A DNA stretch of 64,000 bases from Antarctobacter heliothermus. Lineage in GTDB: Bacteria; Pseudomonadota; Alphaproteobacteria; Rhodobacterales; Rhodobacteraceae. Shown here one piece after another: positions 25,854 through 34,159 of the stretch; the first letter of the stretch is position 1, and each line of letters starts with the position of its first letter. The stretch covers positions 62,001 to 126,000 of the forward strand of contig NZ_FZON01000003.1 of the NCBI RefSeq assembly GCF_900188425.1, written 5' to 3'. The notes under the pieces are model-generated. The model worked only from the letters and a program-made list of their open reading frames with translations. It was not told the DNA's origin and did not search any database. Both the position numbers and the translations under genes were made by a program.

Positions 25854-27247
25854 TCGGCACCTCCCGGGATTGGTCCCCAGATGACGGTTTTCAGATCGGA
25901 TTCTGCGCGCCAATAGGCGGCTTTGGCTTCTGCGGTCGCCAGTTGCGCCTCCAGCCCATCGCGCGCGTCGGCGATCAGGTCAAAGGTCGAGGTCAGCATC
26001 CCGTTGTAGGATTTGAGCGCCTCGCGGTCGATTTCCCGGCGCAAGGGCAGCACCTCGTCGCGCCAGTGGCGGGCAATGTTGTAGGTGCCGGTGACGGCCG
26101 CATGGGCCGAGCGCGCCTCGGACCGTGCATTGACCGCCTGCTGGGCCAGCGCATGGGCGGCGCGGCTGTATTCCAGAGCGCCCCGGCGCGAGGTCAGCGG
26201 CCCTGCGTCGTAGAGCGGGATTTCAAACCCCACCTCCAATACGGGTGAGGCTTCGGTTTCGCGGGTATCGCTCCGCTCGATGTCCACCCCTGCGGTAAGA
26301 TCTGCCGAGGACAGGCGGCGCGTCTGCGTGTCCAGCCGATATTGTTGCGCAATGGCCTCAAGCTCCAGCTTGCCGAAAGCCAGATCGGTGCGATGTTCAA
26401 GGGCCAGACGTTCCGCGTCGCTGCGCCCGGGTCTGCGACCGGGCAGCGAAGGCAGGCGGTCGGGCACATAGTAGTCGGTTCCTGTGCCGTAGAGCCCCAT
26501 CAACCGGGTCAGTTTTTCCTTGGCCAGTTGCGCCTCCAGCCGCGCCTCGGTGCGTTCGGCCGCCAGTTCGGCGGTAAAGACATGCTCGCGCGCCTGATCC
26601 GCCCGGTTCATCGCCCCGGTGCGCCCCAGTTCGGCGGCGAGCTCTGACGCTGCTTCGGCAGTGCCCTGCGCACGCCCGATCAACGATGCGGTTTCGAAGG
26701 CGGCAACGGCGTCGATCCAGGCACGGCGCGTCTCGGCGGCCAGCGCAACGGTTTCGGCCAAAGCCATCATCTGCGCCTGCCGAAAGCGCGTCTCGGCCAG
26801 CCGAGTGCGCGGTTTTTGCGTGGCAAGGTCAAGGATTGCCCCCGTCACCGCCGCCTCGACCGAGCGCACCAGTCCTGCTTCGCCGATGCCGCTGATCCCG
26901 ATCTCAAGGCTGGGACGCGGGCCAAGCGCGGTCTCCCACAGATCGGTCGCGGACAGGCCCAACTCGGCGTAGGCCGCCTGTAGGCCGCGATTGTTCATCA
27001 AGGCGACCTGTATCGCAGTCTCGGCGGAGATGGTCTTTCCCGCGACTAGCGCCTTGGCGCGGGCCTCGTGCGCGGCGACCTCGGATGCGGTCTGCACCCA
27101 AGCGGCGCTGACCCCGGTCGACCGTTTCGTACCGTCCGCAACAAAGGCAAACCCGGCACGCGGCTCCGACGCCTTGTCCACCACGGCCTGATCGGCACAG
27201 GCGGCCAGAAGGACCAGCGAGGCCATACCCAGAAAACGCGCGCTCAT
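25850..27247 (-). CDS. TolC-family outer-membrane lipoprotein
   Basis: A 465-residue outer-membrane efflux protein. The N-terminus is a lipoprotein signal (MSARFLGMASLVLLAAC, lipobox LAAC). The remainder is the TolC-type repeated helical region (for example NNRGLQAAYAELGLSATDL, and ALEHRTDLAFGKLELEAIAQ). No inner-membrane RND pump or membrane-fusion protein is encoded nearby, so it may act with a distant partner or support the oxidase. It is coupled by four-base overlaps to the genes on both sides. Confidence 0.88.
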   Translation of the reverse strand: MSARFLGMASLVLLAACADQAVVDKASEPRAGFAFVADGTKRSTGVSAAWVQTASEVAAHEARAKALVAGKTISAETAIQVALMNNRGLQAAYAELGLSATDLWETALGPRPSLEIGISGIGEAGLVRSVEAAVTGAILDLATQKPRTRLAETRFRQAQMMALAETVALAAETRRAWIDAVAAFETASLIGRAQGTAEAASELAAELGRTGAMNRADQAREHVFTAELAAERTEARLEAQLAKEKLTRLMGLYGTGTDYYVPDRLPSLPGRRPGRSDAERLALEHRTDLAFGKLELEAIAQQYRLDTQTRRLSSADLTAGVDIERSDTRETEASPVLEVGFEIPLYDAGPLTSRRGALEYSRAAHALAQQAVNARSEARSAHAAVTGTYNIARHWRDEVLPLRREIDREALKSYNGMLTSTFDLIADARDGLEAQLATAEAKAAYWRAESDLKTVIWGPIPGGAE

Positions 27248-27462
27248 GTCCCACCTCCGGGCGCTTGGGCGTCGTTCAATTGGCGCCAGTCCAGCGGCTC
27301 GGCGATGGTATGCGCGGTGTATGCGACGGCTGGACCAGGCGGCACAGGCGCCACCAGTTTGGGGTCGGCGGCACGGACCAGCGCACCACCGTCAGGCAAC
27401 GCAAGCGGCTGGGTACAGCCCGCAAGCGCCAGCGGCACGAGGGCCGCAATACGATATTTCAT
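27244..27462 (-). CDS. Small lipoprotein upstream of the TolC-family gene
   Basis: A 72-residue protein with a lipobox (MKYRIAALVPLALAGC). The mature part is Pro/Ala-rich with a conserved-looking LDWRQLND segment near the C-terminus. It overlaps the next gene by four bases and appears to be the first gene of the minus-strand oxidase operon. No family recognised. Confidence 0.7.
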   Translation of the reverse strand: MKYRIAALVPLALAGCTQPLALPDGGALVRAADPKLVAPVPPGPAVAYTAHTIAEPLDWRQLNDAQAPGGGT

Positions 27463-27521
27463 GGAATGGCTCCGAAGGGATTAAAGGCAACGGCGCAAGT
27501 TGCGCCCGCGATGCACGATGA

Positions 27522-27884
27522 TCAGACCTTTGGTGGTCGCCTCAGACCATGCGGGCCTGCCTGTTTAACCGGCGATCTGCTATCCCAAGCAAGGGGCAGA
27601 GTCGCTTCGCGAAGGGTGGTCGGGCGCTCGCCGATCTGCACTGGCAAATCGACAGAGCAGACCATGTCACAGCAGGTCGTGCCCTCATTTTCCGCGATGA
27701 TATGCCCGAATAGGCCGTGATCGGCATGTGTCATATGCCCGCCCGATGCATGAGCGGGCATTGTGGCGAGTTCAGCGATGCCACATCCCGCCTGCCCGAA
27801 CGCAGCCTGGGCCACGACCGGAGAGATCATGACCGAAAGGCCCGCCAAAAGGCCAAGTATGGCAAAGATGAACCGCCTCGACAT
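27522..27884 (-). CDS. Small secreted His/Cys-containing protein
   Basis: A 120-residue protein with a signal peptide (MSRRFIFAILGLLAGLSVMISPVVAQA). The mature part carries several His and Cys (GCGIAEL, GGHMTHADHGLFGH, TTCCDMVC), in a pattern similar to the small protein at 21043-21366. It probably binds metal. ATG 27884 is chosen because it opens the signal peptide. It is separated by 59 bases from the lipoprotein gene downstream and may be the first gene of the same transcript. Confidence 0.65.
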   Translation of the reverse strand: MSRRFIFAILGLLAGLSVMISPVVAQAAFGQAGCGIAELATMPAHASGGHMTHADHGLFGHIIAENEGTTCCDMVCSVDLPVQIGERPTTLREATLPLAWDSRSPVKQAGPHGLRRPPKV

Positions 27885-28280
27885 GTTTGAATCGATGACC
27901 CAAGCCGTGATGCAGGGCAACTCACGAAAGCGTTATGCACGTGCGATGCATCGGTAGGCCGCTTTGTTCACACAGCGGCCGTTTATAGAGCGCGCAGCGA
28001 ATTCACACTTTCCGCCCTATACAGCCGAACCTTGTGCACTTCTGAGAGGGGGCGGACACGTATTCCATCTGGATGAGCGTCTGCACGCCTTGCAAACCAA
28101 TCGAACCCGTCCCGGTAGGCATCTGGCACCGGTCTGCTCCATGCAAAAACGCCATTGGCATTCCGAGAATTTAGGGGCCTCCAGACCGGTTGGGAGGCCC
28201 CAAAGTATAAAGAGTCCGTAAATTCGTCTCTGTAACCCATTGATTTTACACAGGCGCCACGCTGTCCACGCGTGGACACC
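27885..28280. other. Intergenic boundary region at the right end of the copper locus
   Basis: About 396 bases without a credible gene. It holds a 9-bp hairpin (GGGGCCTCC/GGAGGCCCC, 28174-28201) and a perfect 16-bp palindrome TGTCCACGCGTGGACA at 28263-28278 that abuts the stop codon of the next gene. An open frame on the minus strand (27983-28300) shows no family features. The mix of structures and the switch in gene content suggest an old insertion boundary, but no recombinase or repeat pair was found. Confidence 0.45.
28263..28278. repeat. Perfect 16-bp palindrome
   Basis: TGTCCACGCGTGGACA, two bases from the stop codon of the flanking dehydrogenase gene. It could be a terminator hairpin of the minus-strand operon or a protein-binding site. 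Confidence 0.55.
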
Positions 28281-29021
28281 CTAAATACACCGCCCCCCAT
28301 CCACCTCCAGACAGGTCCCGGTGATCATATCCGCCTCGTCCGAGCACAAGAACAGCGCCGCATTGGCCAGATCCTGCGGGGTCGAGAACCGTCCCAGCGG
28401 GATGGTCGCCAGAAATTTCGCCCGCATCTCCGGCGTGTCCTCCCCCATGAAGCTGGCCAGCAAAGGCGTCTCGCCCGCCACAGGATTGAGGGCGTTGACC
28501 CGGATGCCCGAGGGCGCCAGTTCCACCGCCATCGTCTTGGTCGCCGTGTTCATCCAGCCTTTTGAGGCGTTGTACCAGTTCAGCTTGGGCCGCGGCGACA
28601 CCCCCGCCGTCGAGGCCACGTTCAGGATCGCCCCCGATCCTTGCCCCTTAAGCTGAGGCACCAAAGCGCGGGCCATCAGGTAGACCGACTTGCAGTTGAC
28701 GGCAAAGACGCGGTCAAAGTCCTCCTCGCTCACGTCCTCCATCAAGGCGGGCAGATGGGTGATGCCCGCGTTGTTCACAAGGATGTCGATGCCCCCCATC
28801 AGGTCGTTGGCCTCGGCCACCAGATTGGTCACGCTGGCCGGATCAGAAACATCGGCGTGCAGCGCATGCCCCCCGGTGTCCTGCGCCACCTCGCGCGCGT
28901 TCTCAAAATTGATGTCGGCAATCACCACCTGCGCGCCCTCGGCGGCAAAGCGGGTCACGATACCCGCGCCAAAGCCTGATCCGCCGCCGGTGACGATGGC
29001 GCGTTTGCCCTGCAATCTCAT
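28281..29021 (-). CDS. Short-chain dehydrogenase/reductase (SDR), last gene of the operon
   Basis: A 246-residue classical SDR. The NAD(P)-binding motif is TGGGSGFG (12-19), the structural NNAG follows near 88, and the catalytic Tyr-Lys pair is in YNASK. An Asp after the second strand (IADINFE) points to preference for NAD(H). The C-terminal ITGTCLEVDGGRCI is typical. The substrate is unknown. It follows a second SDR gene by 10 bases, so the two are co-transcribed, probably with the peptide ABC transporter upstream. Confidence 0.9.
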   Translation of the reverse strand: MRLQGKRAIVTGGGSGFGAGIVTRFAAEGAQVVIADINFENAREVAQDTGGHALHADVSDPASVTNLVAEANDLMGGIDILVNNAGITHLPALMEDVSEEDFDRVFAVNCKSVYLMARALVPQLKGQGSGAILNVASTAGVSPRPKLNWYNASKGWMNTATKTMAVELAPSGIRVNALNPVAGETPLLASFMGEDTPEMRAKFLATIPLGRFSTPQDLANAALFLCSDEADMITGTCLEVDGGRCI

Positions 29022-29031
29022 GGTGTCCTCC

Positions 29032-29763
29032 CTAGTAGACCGCCCGCCCGCCGGACTGGTCAAAGACCGCGCCGGTGGCAAAGCTCGCCTCATCCGACGC
29101 GAGCCAGCAGGCCATGGCGGTGATCTCTTCGATCGTGCCAAAGCGGCCCATCGGGATCTTGGATTTCATGTAGGCGATGAACTCGTCGCTCATCTGGTCA
29201 AAGATCGCGGTATGCACGGCGGCGGGGGCGATGGCATTGACGGTGATGCGCGTATCGGCCAGCTCTTTGCCCAGCGACTTGGTCAGCCCGATCACCGCCG
29301 CCTTGGACGCCGAATAGGCCGAGGCATTGGGGTTGCCCTCCTTGCCCGCGATGGAGGCCATGTTGACGATCCGGCCAAAGCCAGCGGGCCGCATCAGCGC
29401 CGCCGCCGCGCGGTTGCAATAGAACAGCCCGTTGACGTTGAGATCGAAAACCTGTCGCCAAGCATCGGTGGGGTATTCGATGACGGTGGTGTTGGGCCCG
29501 GTGATGCCCGCCGAACAGACCAGCGTGTCCAGCCCGCCCATGGCGGCCTGATCCTCGCCCATGGCAGCGGTCACGGCCTCTGGGTCGGTGACGTCGATCT
29601 GCCGGGTACGGGTGTTTTTCATCCCGTCAAAGGCCGCGAGATTGGCCTTGCTGATGTCCCAGATGGTGACCTGTGCGCCCTCGGCGGCAAGGCGTTGGGC
29701 AATGGCCGCGCCAATGCCCGAAGCGCCGCCAGTGACGACCGCATGGCGGTTTTCGAAACGCAT
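29032..29763 (-). CDS. Short-chain dehydrogenase/reductase (SDR)
   Basis: A 243-residue classical SDR with TGGASGIG (11-18), an Asp favouring NAD(H) (IWDISKAN), a CSAG variant of the NNAG motif, and the catalytic YSASK. The start ATG 29763 has GGGAGGG just upstream. It differs clearly from the downstream SDR, so the pair may catalyse successive oxidations of one compound imported by the neighbouring transporter; this is inference from clustering. Confidence 0.9.
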   Translation of the reverse strand: MRFENRHAVVTGGASGIGAAIAQRLAAEGAQVTIWDISKANLAAFDGMKNTRTRQIDVTDPEAVTAAMGEDQAAMGGLDTLVCSAGITGPNTTVIEYPTDAWRQVFDLNVNGLFYCNRAAAALMRPAGFGRIVNMASIAGKEGNPNASAYSASKAAVIGLTKSLGKELADTRITVNAIAPAAVHTAIFDQMSDEFIAYMKSKIPMGRFGTIEEITAMACWLASDEASFATGAVFDQSGGRAVY

Positions 29764-29872
29764 GTAACCCTCCCTTTTTGGGCGCATCCTGCGGTGTCCC
29801 GGCGCGAAGGTCCAGCGATTTGCAACCTATGGAAGGGGGCGATGGCTGGAGCTGGCCGTTGGTACGGAACGG

Positions 29873-29888
29873 CGTCCGGAACCGGACG
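29873..29888 (-). other. GC hairpin after the ABC ATPase gene
   Basis: CGTCCGG-AA-CCGGACG immediately beyond the ATPase stop codon. It could reduce read-through into the SDR genes or act as a processing site; no T run follows. Confidence 0.35.
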
Positions 29889-31484
29889 TTACGCGCCGCC
29901 AGGTGACGCGGGCAGATGCGGCGCGGCGTCCAGCAGGGTTCTGGTGTAGGCGTGCCGGGGGGCGGTAAAGACCTGCTCTGTCGGGCCTTTCTCAACGATG
30001 CGGCCCGCGCGCATGACCATGATCCGGTCAGTCACGCCACGCACCACGGACAAATCATGGCTGATGAACAGATACGCCAACCCGTAAGAGGCACTGAGAT
30101 CTGCCATCAGGTCAAGGATCTGCGCCCGCACGCGGACATCCAGCGCCGACACCGCCTCGTCAAAGACAATCAGGTCGGGCCGGATGATCAGCGCCCGCGC
30201 GATGGCAAGGCGCTGGCGCTGGCCGCCGGAAAAGGCGTGGATGTGTTTGTGTGCATCATCGGGAGACAGGCCGACGGCGGTCAGCGCCTCGGCGACGGCG
30301 GTGTCCCGGGCGGTGCCCTGCGGCGGATCGGGTAGCAGATGAAACGGTTCGGTGATCAGGCGCGCAACGCGGTGGCGGGGGTTGAAGCTGCCGTAGGGGT
30401 CCTGAAACACCACCTGAATGCGGCGACGCACCGCCAGATTGGGCCTGTGGTCGGTAAAGACCGCTTTGCCGCCCAGCGTGATGGTCCCCTCTGCGATAGA
30501 GGTCAGACCCAGCAGCGCGCGGGTCAGGGTGGATTTGCCGCATCCGCTTTCCCCCACCAGGCCGACCCGTTCGCCGCGCCCGATGTGAAAGCTCACATCG
30601 CGCACGGCGGTAAAGCTGGGGCGCTTGGCAAAGGGCCCCGGGCGGGGCAGCGGGTAAGTGCAGGTGACACCCTGCGCGTGCAACAGTGGGCCGTTGTCGG
30701 GGCGTGGCGGCAGGTGGGGCCGGTGGTCGGAGGCCTCGAACAAGGCGCGCGTATAGGGGTGAGTGCGCTGGCTGAGGACCTGCGCGGTGGGACCGGATTC
30801 GACAATGCGCCCGGTCTGCATCACAGCGATGCGATGGGCCATGTTTGCCACCACGGCAAGGTCGTGGGTGATCATCATCAGGGCCATGCCCTCTGTCCGG
30901 GTGAGATCCTGCAACAGGTCGAGGATCTGCGCCTGTGTCGTGACATCCAGCGCCGTGGTCGGTTCATCCGCGATCAGCAGGCGGGGGCGCAGGGCGATGG
31001 CCATGGCGATGACCACGCGCTGACGTTGGCCGCCGGACAGTTCATGTGGATAGCGCGTCAACGGCAGATCCAGACCACAGCGGTGCAGCGCCTCGCGGGC
31101 CTTGTCCCGTGCCATGGCACGCGGTGTGCGGGGGCTGTGCTGCAGGATGGTTTCGGCCACCTGCGCGCCGATGGTCTGCACCGGGTTGAGCGCGGTCATC
31201 GGTTCCTGAAAGATCATGCCGATGTCATTGCCGCGCACCGCGCACAGCCTGCGTTCCGGCAGGGTCAGCAGGTCTGTCCCGTCAAGAGAGATCTGCCCCG
31301 TCGCCTGCGCGACCTGCGGCAAAAGTCCCATGGTGGCAAGCGCGGTCATCGATTTGCCGGACCCGGATTCGCCGGTCAGGGCGACGATCTCGCCGGGGGC
31401 GATGGTCAGGTCGATCGTGTCCAGAATGCGTTTGCCGTGAATGGTGACCGACAGGGCATCAATCGTCAAAAGTGGGGCGGTCAT
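29889..31484 (-). CDS. Dipeptide/oligopeptide ABC transporter ATPase (fused DppD-DppF type)
   Basis: A 531-residue protein with two complete ABC domains. Domain 1 has Walker A GESGSGKS, signature LSGGQRQRV and Walker [13 protein letters not shown]; domain 2 has [17 protein letters not shown] and [12 protein letters not shown]. It would energise peptide-type import through the two permeases upstream. ATG 31484 overlaps the permease stop as ATGA. Long N-terminal extensions of the frame fall inside the permease gene and are not used. Confidence 0.93.
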   Translation of the reverse strand: MTAPLLTIDALSVTIHGKRILDTIDLTIAPGEIVALTGESGSGKSMTALATMGLLPQVAQATGQISLDGTDLLTLPERRLCAVRGNDIGMIFQEPMTALNPVQTIGAQVAETILQHSPRTPRAMARDKAREALHRCGLDLPLTRYPHELSGGQRQRVVIAMAIALRPRLLIADEPTTALDVTTQAQILDLLQDLTRTEGMALMMITHDLAVVANMAHRIAVMQTGRIVESGPTAQVLSQRTHPYTRALFEASDHRPHLPPRPDNGPLLHAQGVTCTYPLPRPGPFAKRPSFTAVRDVSFHIGRGERVGLVGESGCGKSTLTRALLGLTSIAEGTITLGGKAVFTDHRPNLAVRRRIQVVFQDPYGSFNPRHRVARLITEPFHLLPDPPQGTARDTAVAEALTAVGLSPDDAHKHIHAFSGGQRQRLAIARALIIRPDLIVFDEAVSALDVRVRAQILDLMADLSASYGLAYLFISHDLSVVRGVTDRIMVMRAGRIVEKGPTEQVFTAPRHAYTRTLLDAAPHLPASPGGA

Positions 31485-32296
31485 GTGCGCAAGACCCTCA
31501 GGCGCGGGTCGAAATGATCGCGCAGCCCGTCGCCCAGCAGATTCAGCCCCAACACCATGAAGACAATCGTCAGACCGGGGATCAGCGCCACATGGGGGGC
31601 CAGCGATACCAGCGTTTGCGCGTCGGCCAGCATCCGGCCCCATGAGGGGATGGGCGGCTGCGCGCCAAGGCCGACGTAACTCAGCCCAGCCTCGGCGAGG
31701 ATGCCCAGCGAGAATTGGATGGTGCATTGCACAATCAACAGGTTGGCGATGTTGGGCAAGATGTGTTCGGCGCTGATCCGGGTGCGGTTCTTACCCGCCA
31801 CGCGGGCGGCAAGGATGAACTCACGCGTCCATAGGCTCAGCGCGGCGCCACGGGCGAGACGGGCAAAGACGGGGATGTTGAATATCCCGATGGCAAGGAT
31901 CGCGTTCAGCGCGCCGGGGCCAAAGACGGCGGTGATCAGGATGGCGATGACAAGGCTGGGAAAGGCAAAGATCAGGTCGGCAGAGCGTGAGATCAGCTCA
32001 TCCATCCAGCCGCCCGCGCGGCTGGCGGCGGCAAGGCCCAGCGGCACGCCAATCGTGATTCCGATGCCCACCGCCACCAGCGCCACGGCAATCGAGGTGC
32101 GCGCGCCGACCATCAGCATCGACAGGATGTCCCGCCCGAAATGATCGGTGCCCAACAGGTGCGCGCCGCCCGGCGGTTGCAGGCGGGCCGGGATGTCCAG
32201 CGCCGTGACGTCGTAGGGCGTCCAGAGAAACGACAGCGCCGCCGCGCCCAGAAACAGCGCGGTCAGCGCGCCGCCAAGGATCAGGTTGCGGCTCAT
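31481..32296 (-). CDS. Dipeptide-type ABC transporter permease (DppC family)
   Basis: A 271-residue inner-membrane permease with an N-terminal helix, the DppC hallmark HLLGTDHFGRDILS, and the EAA-type coupling loop (AARVAGKNRTRISAEHILPN). It pairs with the DppB-type permease, overlapping it by four bases at one end and the ATPase at the other. Confidence 0.93.
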   Translation of the reverse strand: MSRNLILGGALTALFLGAAALSFLWTPYDVTALDIPARLQPPGGAHLLGTDHFGRDILSMLMVGARTSIAVALVAVGIGITIGVPLGLAAASRAGGWMDELISRSADLIFAFPSLVIAILITAVFGPGALNAILAIGIFNIPVFARLARGAALSLWTREFILAARVAGKNRTRISAEHILPNIANLLIVQCTIQFSLGILAEAGLSYVGLGAQPPIPSWGRMLADAQTLVSLAPHVALIPGLTIVFMVLGLNLLGDGLRDHFDPRLRVLRT

Positions 32297-33234
32297 CCCT
32301 TGCGCAACCGCGGATCGGTCAGCGCATAGGCAAGGTCGGTCAGAAAGTTCACGAGGATCACGGCAAAGACCAGCAGCATGACCGCCGATTCAACGACGAT
32401 CAGGTCTCTCTGGCTGATGGATTGAAAGATCAGCCGCCCAAGGCCGGGCAGATAGAACACTTGTTCGATGATGATGCCGCCTGCGATCAGAAAGGAGAAT
32501 TGCAGCCCGATGATGGTCAGCACCGGGATCAGCGCATTGCGCACCCCGTGCCGCCACAGCGTTTGCCGCCGGGTCAGCCCCTTGGCGCGGGCGGTGCGAA
32601 TGTAATCCTCGCCCAATGTGTCGATCAGGGATGAGCGCAGCACGCGGGCAAGGATGGCGGCCTGCGGCAAGGCAAGCGCCACGGCGGGCAGGGTCAGGGC
32701 GCGGATCGCCTGCAACGGGTTGTCCCAGCCGGGAAAGCCGCCAGAGGGAAAGATCCGCCATGTGATCGCAAAGCCCAGCACCAGTAGCATGGCAAACCAG
32801 AAATTCGGGATCGCCACGCCCAACTGCGAAAACGCCATGACGCCGAAATCGGGCGCGCGCCCGCGCGTGGCGGCGGCGATCAACCCCGCCGGAAAGGCTA
32901 GCAGGATTGCCAGCGTCAGCGCATACAGCGCCAGGGGCAATGAGATCCAGAGCCGGGTGGCGATCATCTCGGCCACCGGGGTGCGATAGGTGTAGGACAG
33001 GCCGAAATCGCCCGTCAGCATGCCGCCGACCCAGGACAGGTATCGCTGGATTTTCGGCTGATCGAGGCCCAGTTCGTCGCGCAGGGCGGCGACGGTTTCG
33101 GGTTGGGCGTTGATCCCCAGCATATAGCTGGCCGGGTCGCCGGGGGCGACCTCGACCACGAGGAAGATCACCGCAGAGGCGGCGATGAGGCTGAGGATCA
33201 GCGAGGTCAGGCGTCGGGTCAGATAGGCCAGCAT
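32293..33234 (-). CDS. Dipeptide-type ABC transporter permease (DppB family)
   Basis: A 313-residue permease. Typical features are the N-terminal MLAYLTRRL, the periplasmic GDPASYMLG segment, LGLDQP, the GDFGLSYTYRTPV segment, and the coupling loop YIRTARAKGLTRRQTLWRHGVRNA. ATG 33234 begins the family sequence; the longer frame is intergenic. A 40-base gap separates it from the dehalogenase-like gene upstream. Confidence 0.93.
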   Translation of the reverse strand: MLAYLTRRLTSLILSLIAASAVIFLVVEVAPGDPASYMLGINAQPETVAALRDELGLDQPKIQRYLSWVGGMLTGDFGLSYTYRTPVAEMIATRLWISLPLALYALTLAILLAFPAGLIAAATRGRAPDFGVMAFSQLGVAIPNFWFAMLLVLGFAITWRIFPSGGFPGWDNPLQAIRALTLPAVALALPQAAILARVLRSSLIDTLGEDYIRTARAKGLTRRQTLWRHGVRNALIPVLTIIGLQFSFLIAGGIIIEQVFYLPGLGRLIFQSISQRDLIVVESAVMLLVFAVILVNFLTDLAYALTDPRLRKG

Positions 33235-33274
33235 GGGCGGCACCGTATGAGCGGGCAGGGCGGGCGTCCAGTGG

Positions 33275-34159
33275 TCACGGGCTGAGGAAGCCGCGCAGAG
33301 CCTCGGCGGTTTGTCGTGGCGACTGGTCGACAAAGAAATGCCCGCCGGGGATGGCCTGGGCGGTCATGTCGGACAGCCGGTCGGCCCAAGTGGCAGGCAC
33401 GTCATAGGCGCGCGCCATCGCGCCGTCGGCCCCGTAGAGGACAAGTGCGGGGCAGGTGACACGCCGGTTCAGGTCGGCGGCGTCTAGGGCAAAATCCACC
33501 TCGATTGCGGCGCGGTAGTCGTCACACATGGCACGGCGGCACTCGGGGTCCGCCCATGCGGCGCGGTAAGCGGCCAGCTGTGCCGTTTTGAAATCGGCCA
33601 GCGTCGCCTTGCCAAAGCCCAGCAGGCAGCTTTGGTAGTAGGCGTCCGGGTCGGCGGCGATCATGGTTTCGGGAAACGGTTCCGGCTGTGACAGAAAGAA
33701 CCAGTGATAGTAGGCCTTGGCGACTTGGTAGGTGAGATCGTTCAACAGCAGATGGGTCGGGATGATGTCCATGACTGTGAGAGAGCGCACTGCATCGGGC
33801 GCGTCCAGCGCCATGCGGTGGGCGGTGCGGGCGCCCCGGTCGTGTCCAGCGAGGTGAAAGCTGTTAAACCCGAGATGGCGCATCAGATTGAATGGATCGC
33901 GCGCCATTTCCCGAAAGCTGTAGTTTTCCATACCCCTTGGTTTGCTGCTGTCGCCGTAGCCGCGCAGATCTGGACAGACGACGGTAAAATCCTGCGCCAG
34001 CAGCGGCGCCACCTCGGCCCACATGGCGCGGGTCTGGGGAAAGCCGTGCAGCAGCAGAAGGGGCGGGCCAGAGCCGCCGATTTCGTAGGCGATGCTCTGG
34101 CCGTCGAAGGTGTCCTGGGCGGGGGTGAAGCCGGGGATATCGTTGCGGGGCGCGGTCAT
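33275..34159 (-). CDS. Haloacetate dehalogenase-like alpha/beta hydrolase (fluoroacetate dehalogenase family)
   Basis: A 294-residue hydrolase. Residues match the fluoroacetate dehalogenase of Rhodopseudomonas (RPA1163) in type and near-constant spacing: nucleophile Asp107 with Arg108 and Arg111 (GHDRGAR) for carboxylate binding, acid Asp131, the halide-cradle pair His152-Trp153 (YYHWFF) and Tyr215 (DDYRA), and catalytic His274 (GGHFF). HGFPQT (38-43) forms the oxyanion loop. It likely cleaves a 2-haloacid, with C-F hydrolysis possible. It overlaps the upstream gene by four bases and precedes peptide-type permease genes, so a halo-organic acid could be the imported substrate. The substrate claim rests on residue matching only. 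Confidence 0.85.
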   Translation of the reverse strand: MTAPRNDIPGFTPAQDTFDGQSIAYEIGGSGPPLLLLHGFPQTRAMWAEVAPLLAQDFTVVCPDLRGYGDSSKPRGMENYSFREMARDPFNLMRHLGFNSFHLAGHDRGARTAHRMALDAPDAVRSLTVMDIIPTHLLLNDLTYQVAKAYYHWFFLSQPEPFPETMIAADPDAYYQSCLLGFGKATLADFKTAQLAAYRAAWADPECRRAMCDDYRAAIEVDFALDAADLNRRVTCPALVLYGADGAMARAYDVPATWADRLSDMTAQAIPGGHFFVDQSPRQTAEALRGFLSP

